In this document: positions 16,636 through 18,813 of the stretch, one piece after another
Numbering within the stretch: the first letter of the stretch is position 1
Layout: each line of letters begins with the position of its first letter
Assembly (NCBI GenBank): GCA_017536845.1
Contig: JAFWCP010000184.1
Span: 1 to 18,813, forward strand
Origin: Solobacterium sp.
GTDB taxonomy: Bacteria; Bacillota_I; Bacilli_A; Erysipelotrichales; Erysipelotrichaceae
Direction: 5' to 3'
Length of the DNA stretch: 18,813 nt
The notes under the pieces: model-generated
The model's input: only the letters and a program-made list of their open reading frames with translations
What the model was told of the DNA's origin: nothing
Database searches by the model: none
Position numbers and translations under genes: made by a program

Positions 16636-17160
16636 TTATCTGATTCTGTTTCCGTTGAAGATGTCGCGGACAGCGATGTAGGTATCCAATGATCTTCGGC
16701 CCAGCCAGGCAAGGGTATCCTTGACCGATTCTGTCTTATCGCAAAGCGTGACGATCAATGCTTCTTTGGAATCCGGCATGTCCTTGGACATCGGCCACAT
16801 GTGGGAACGGATCATGTCGGCAGTCTCTTCATCAATCTCACCGAGCACTTCCTTTACCGCTTCCACCGATTCTTCCGGATGTTCCATGCATGTTTCATAC
16901 TGGGAATCATATTTCTCATCTCTGCCCACCATGCCAAGATCATGGCATAAGGATGCAAGGACAACCTTGTCCTTATCGGTATGGATGCCGTGTTTTTCCA
17001 GCAGGTCGCATACCTTCATGGCGCTTCTTGCAACATCGGCAGAGTGTGCCGCTACTGTCGTATCTCTGTGATGCGGCTGGTGCTTTGCCTTTTCAAATAT
17101 ATCTGAATGCAGAATTCTGTCTGTATCTTCTGAAATGTTCACATCCGAGATCTTTCTCAT
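16636..17160 (-). CDS. HD-domain phosphohydrolase-like protein
   Basis: A 174-residue cytoplasmic protein with the HD metal-binding set: H39 in VAAHSADVA, H73-D74 in SLCHDLGM, and D in VTLCDKTES near residue 143. HD proteins are metal-dependent phosphohydrolases acting on nucleotides or second messengers; this one is short and has no partner domain, and its substrate is unknown. ATG 17160 is chosen because GGAGGTGA lies 4 bases upstream; a start at 17190 would lack it. A likely extended -10 promoter and a terminator flank it, so it is monocistronic. Confidence 0.85.
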   Translation of the reverse strand: MRKISDVNISEDTDRILHSDIFEKAKHQPHHRDTTVAAHSADVARSAMKVCDLLEKHGIHTDKDKVVLASLCHDLGMVGRDEKYDSQYETCMEHPEESVEAVKEVLGEIDEETADMIRSHMWPMSKDMPDSKEALIVTLCDKTESVKDTLAWLGRRSLDTYIAVRDIFNGNRIR

Positions 17161-17178
17161 TCGCTCACCTCCGTTATG

Positions 17179-17184
17179 AGTATA
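17179..17184 (-). promoter_or_regulatory. Extended -10 promoter of HD-domain gene
   Basis: TATACT with TGC directly upstream on the minus strand lies about 18 bases before the start codon. No -35 box is visible, as is common for extended -10 promoters. Confidence 0.55.
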
Positions 17185-17279
17185 GCACAAATGAAATAAG
17201 GTCTTTTTTAGAATTTCTTTATGATTCCGTGTTTGACTTGTGAAAGAAGACGTGGTATTTCTTTGTGCCGGAGGTATTT

Positions 17280-18221
17280 ATGACATTAACCGGCTCATCC
17301 TTCTGGTATGACTGGGAGGTTATACTGATGACATGGCTGCAGAGAATCCTTCCTTCAGCCGTGATTCAGATCATATCGCAGTTCTCCTTATTTGGGGAAG
17401 AAGTCTTCCTGATTGCCCTGCTGGGCTTTCTTTACTGGACGTATGACAAACAGCTGGCCAGGAAGGCCGGCATCTGCATCCTTGCCGCCTGCATCTGGAA
17501 CCCGATGCTCAAAAACATCGCCGTCAGAAGAAGGCCCTACATGGACCATGAAGGCATTCAGCTGCACCGCCTGATCAAAAAGAATGCCGATCCGATGGAC
17601 GTTGTATCCCAGGGGTATTCCTTCCCCAGCGGCCATTCCACGGTTTCATCCAGCGTCTTTTCTTCCCTGGCGTATTACAGCCGCCATCGAGTGGTCACCA
17701 TCCTGTCCTTTGTTATCCCATTGCTGGTGGGGGTCTCCCGGGTTGTTGTCGGCGCCCATTATCCCACCGATGTCATCGCCGGACTGGCCTTAGGCTACGG
17801 AAGCGTTCTGCTGGTTGCATATATGCAGGAAACAATCAAAGACCGGCGGATCTTCCTGGCCATCCTGACCGTGTCCTTCCTGCCCGGTTTCTTCTATTGC
17901 CGCAGCGAAGATTTCTTCACCATTGCCGGCATCTTCTTCGGCTTCCTGTTTGCCAACCCTCTGGAAGAGAAATACATCCGCTTTGAAATGACCAGAAACC
18001 CCGTCAACATTGCCATCAGGATCCTCGGCGGTGCGGCGGCGTTCTATCTCCTGAATGCCATCCTGAAAATGCCATTCTCGTATGCGTTCCTGCATGACGG
18101 TTCAACGCTTTCCCTGCTGGTCAGGTTTCTCCGCTATTTCCTGATTTCATTGTTTGACTTTGTTGTTTATCCCCTGTCCTTCAGATATCTTGACCGGCTG
18201 ACGGCAGAACAGCATGGATAA
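17280..18221 (+). CDS. PAP2-family membrane phosphatase
   Basis: A 313-residue integral membrane protein with the three PAP2 motifs: K78-N-I-A-V-R-R-R85-P86, PSGH (116-119) and SR-x5-H160-x3-D164 (in SRVVVGAHYPTD). Family members dephosphorylate lipid pyrophosphates or phosphates, such as undecaprenyl pyrophosphate or phosphatidic acid, at the outer face of the membrane. The catalytic domain occupies about 35-185, and four or more further hydrophobic segments fill 185-313, longer than minimal PAP2 proteins (about 200). ATG 17280 has GGAGG 5 bases before it and keeps the SSFWYDWEVILM segment. A second ATG at 17328 also has GGGAGG upstream, giving a possible shorter form. Its stop lies at a bidirectional terminator. 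Confidence 0.88.
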   Translation: MTLTGSSFWYDWEVILMTWLQRILPSAVIQIISQFSLFGEEVFLIALLGFLYWTYDKQLARKAGICILAACIWNPMLKNIAVRRRPYMDHEGIQLHRLIKKNADPMDVVSQGYSFPSGHSTVSSSVFSSLAYYSRHRVVTILSFVIPLLVGVSRVVVGAHYPTDVIAGLALGYGSVLLVAYMQETIKDRRIFLAILTVSFLPGFFYCRSEDFFTIAGIFFGFLFANPLEEKYIRFEMTRNPVNIAIRILGGAAAFYLLNAILKMPFSYAFLHDGSTLSLLVRFLRYFLISLFDFVVYPLSFRYLDRLTAEQHG

Positions 18222-18239
18222 AGGCATCGGATGCCTTTT
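18220..18239. terminator. Short bidirectional terminator
   Basis: AAAGGCAT (18220-18227) and ATGCCTTT (18231-18238) form a perfect 8-base stem with loop CGG and T/A-runs on both sides. It serves the PAP2 gene and the convergent permease gene, and overlaps the PAP2 stop codon. Confidence 0.8.
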
Positions 18240-18813
18240 CTATATCACATTGACAATGATGCCGCTCAGGAATGAGAATGCCATCACAAACAGCAGGTAC
18301 AAAGCAAATCCTGACCAGCCCATGGCGATTTTCAAAGCGCCAAGGTTGGTGATCTTTGTGGCCGGCCCGGTGATCATGAAGGCTGCTGCCGACCCAAGGC
18401 TCATGCCTTCAGCCAGCCATCCCTGCAGCAAGGGGATTGTCCCGCCCCCGCAGGCATAGAGAGGGACACCGATGGTGGCTGCCATCAATACGCCCCATGC
18501 CTGATTATCCCCGAACAGACGTACCATCACATCCTGGGATACATAGCGCTGAAACAGTGCCGATAATACAATGCCGGACAGGAAATAGCCGCCTGTCGCT
18601 TTCAGGTTCCGGCCGAAATTCAGCAGATAACGGACCAGCAGGTTCGGATGCGTATCACGGCTGCCCCGCACTTCAAAGCCTTCAAAACTGAAGAATTCTT
18701 TTTCCCCGCAGAAAAAGAATACCGCCAGCCCCGCCGCGCAGCCGCACAGGAAACATGTCACAATCCGGACTGCCAGTGCCTTTGTGCCAAGGGCCGCACT
18801 GTAGATGATGAGC
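18240..18813 (-). CDS. ArsP/YraQ-type permease, N-terminus off window
   Basis: The frame is open to the right edge (reading LIIYSAALGTKALAVRIV into the GTG at 18761), so the true start is outside. About 190 C-terminal residues are seen, against about 300 for the family. Hydrophobic segments flank GVPLYACGGGTIPLLQGWL and GLAEGMSLGSAAAFMITGPATKITNLGAL-like regions (here AEGMSLGSAAAFMITGPATK), which match the DUF318/ArsP permeases; some of these export organoarsenicals, most are uncharacterised. A charged loop with GEKEFFSFEGFEV lies between segments. The direction of transport and substrate are unknown. Confidence 0.82.
   Translation of the reverse strand, partial: LIIYSAALGTKALAVRIVTCFLCGCAAGLAVFFFCGEKEFFSFEGFEVRGSRDTHPNLLVRYLLNFGRNLKATGGYFLSGIVLSALFQRYVSQDVMVRLFGDNQAWGVLMAATIGVPLYACGGGTIPLLQGWLAEGMSLGSAAAFMITGPATKITNLGALKIAMGWSGFALYLLFVMAFSFLSGIIVNVI

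Overview
The window looks like chromosomal DNA of a gut-type Bacillota (Firmicutes). Base composition is balanced, Shine-Dalgarno sites are strong (AGGAGG/GGAGG), promoters are sigma-A-like, and there are many intrinsic terminators. The gene set (FucO-type alcohol dehydrogenase, GH1 phospho-beta-glucosidase, choline-binding-type cell-wall repeats, old-yellow-enzyme/Fe-S flavoenzyme) suggests an anaerobic fermenter, and the Erysipelotrichia are a plausible home. That placement is inference; there is no rRNA or marker gene here.

Layout. 1-621 (-): partial Rpn/YhgA-like PD-(D/E)XK nuclease running off the left edge. 982-1923 (+): AEC-family auxin-efflux-type transporter broken by three same-direction frameshifts. 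1913-4020 (-): a translationally coupled pair, a divergent RdgB/HAM1-like nucleotide pyrophosphatase followed by an unusual TSUP (TauE/SafE) permease fused to a phytol/dolichol-kinase-like domain. 4202-5350 (-): fucO-like lactaldehyde reductase with its own terminator and a likely promoter. 5447-8703 (-): a tight three-gene operon of STAS-aminoglycoside-kinase-like fusion, PHP-domain phosphoesterase and membrane YdcF/DUF218 protein. 8834-9814 (+): a secreted protein with cell-wall-binding repeats and a degenerate transglutaminase-like domain, expressed from a promoter that seems to give a leaderless mRNA. 9909-11324 (+): GH1 6-phospho-beta-glucosidase with promoter and terminator.

11364-13950 is a decayed accessory island lying between two strong terminators. 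It holds coding debris, an intact JAMM/MPN+ metalloprotease overlapping a small Cys-rich protein gene, a terminator, a perfect 24-bp palindrome, the C-terminal half of an AAA/OLD-type ATPase without Walker A, and more debris. 14079-16357 (-) is a two-gene operon: a BaiCD/FadH-like old-yellow-enzyme Fe-S oxidoreductase and a small SnoaL/NTF2-fold protein that closely resembles ketosteroid isomerase. Together they suggest reductive processing of a steroid-like or enone substrate. 16636-17160 (-) is an HD-domain hydrolase; 17280-18221 (+) is a PAP2 membrane phosphatase; 18240-18813 (-) is a partial ArsP/YraQ-type permease. A short bidirectional terminator separates the last two.

The best candidates for new biology are the isomerase/OYE operon, the TSUP-lipid-kinase fusion, the STAS-kinase/PHP/DUF218 operon, and the orphan JAMM protease with its Cys-rich partner. 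No CRISPR array, rRNA, tRNA or complete insertion sequence was seen.
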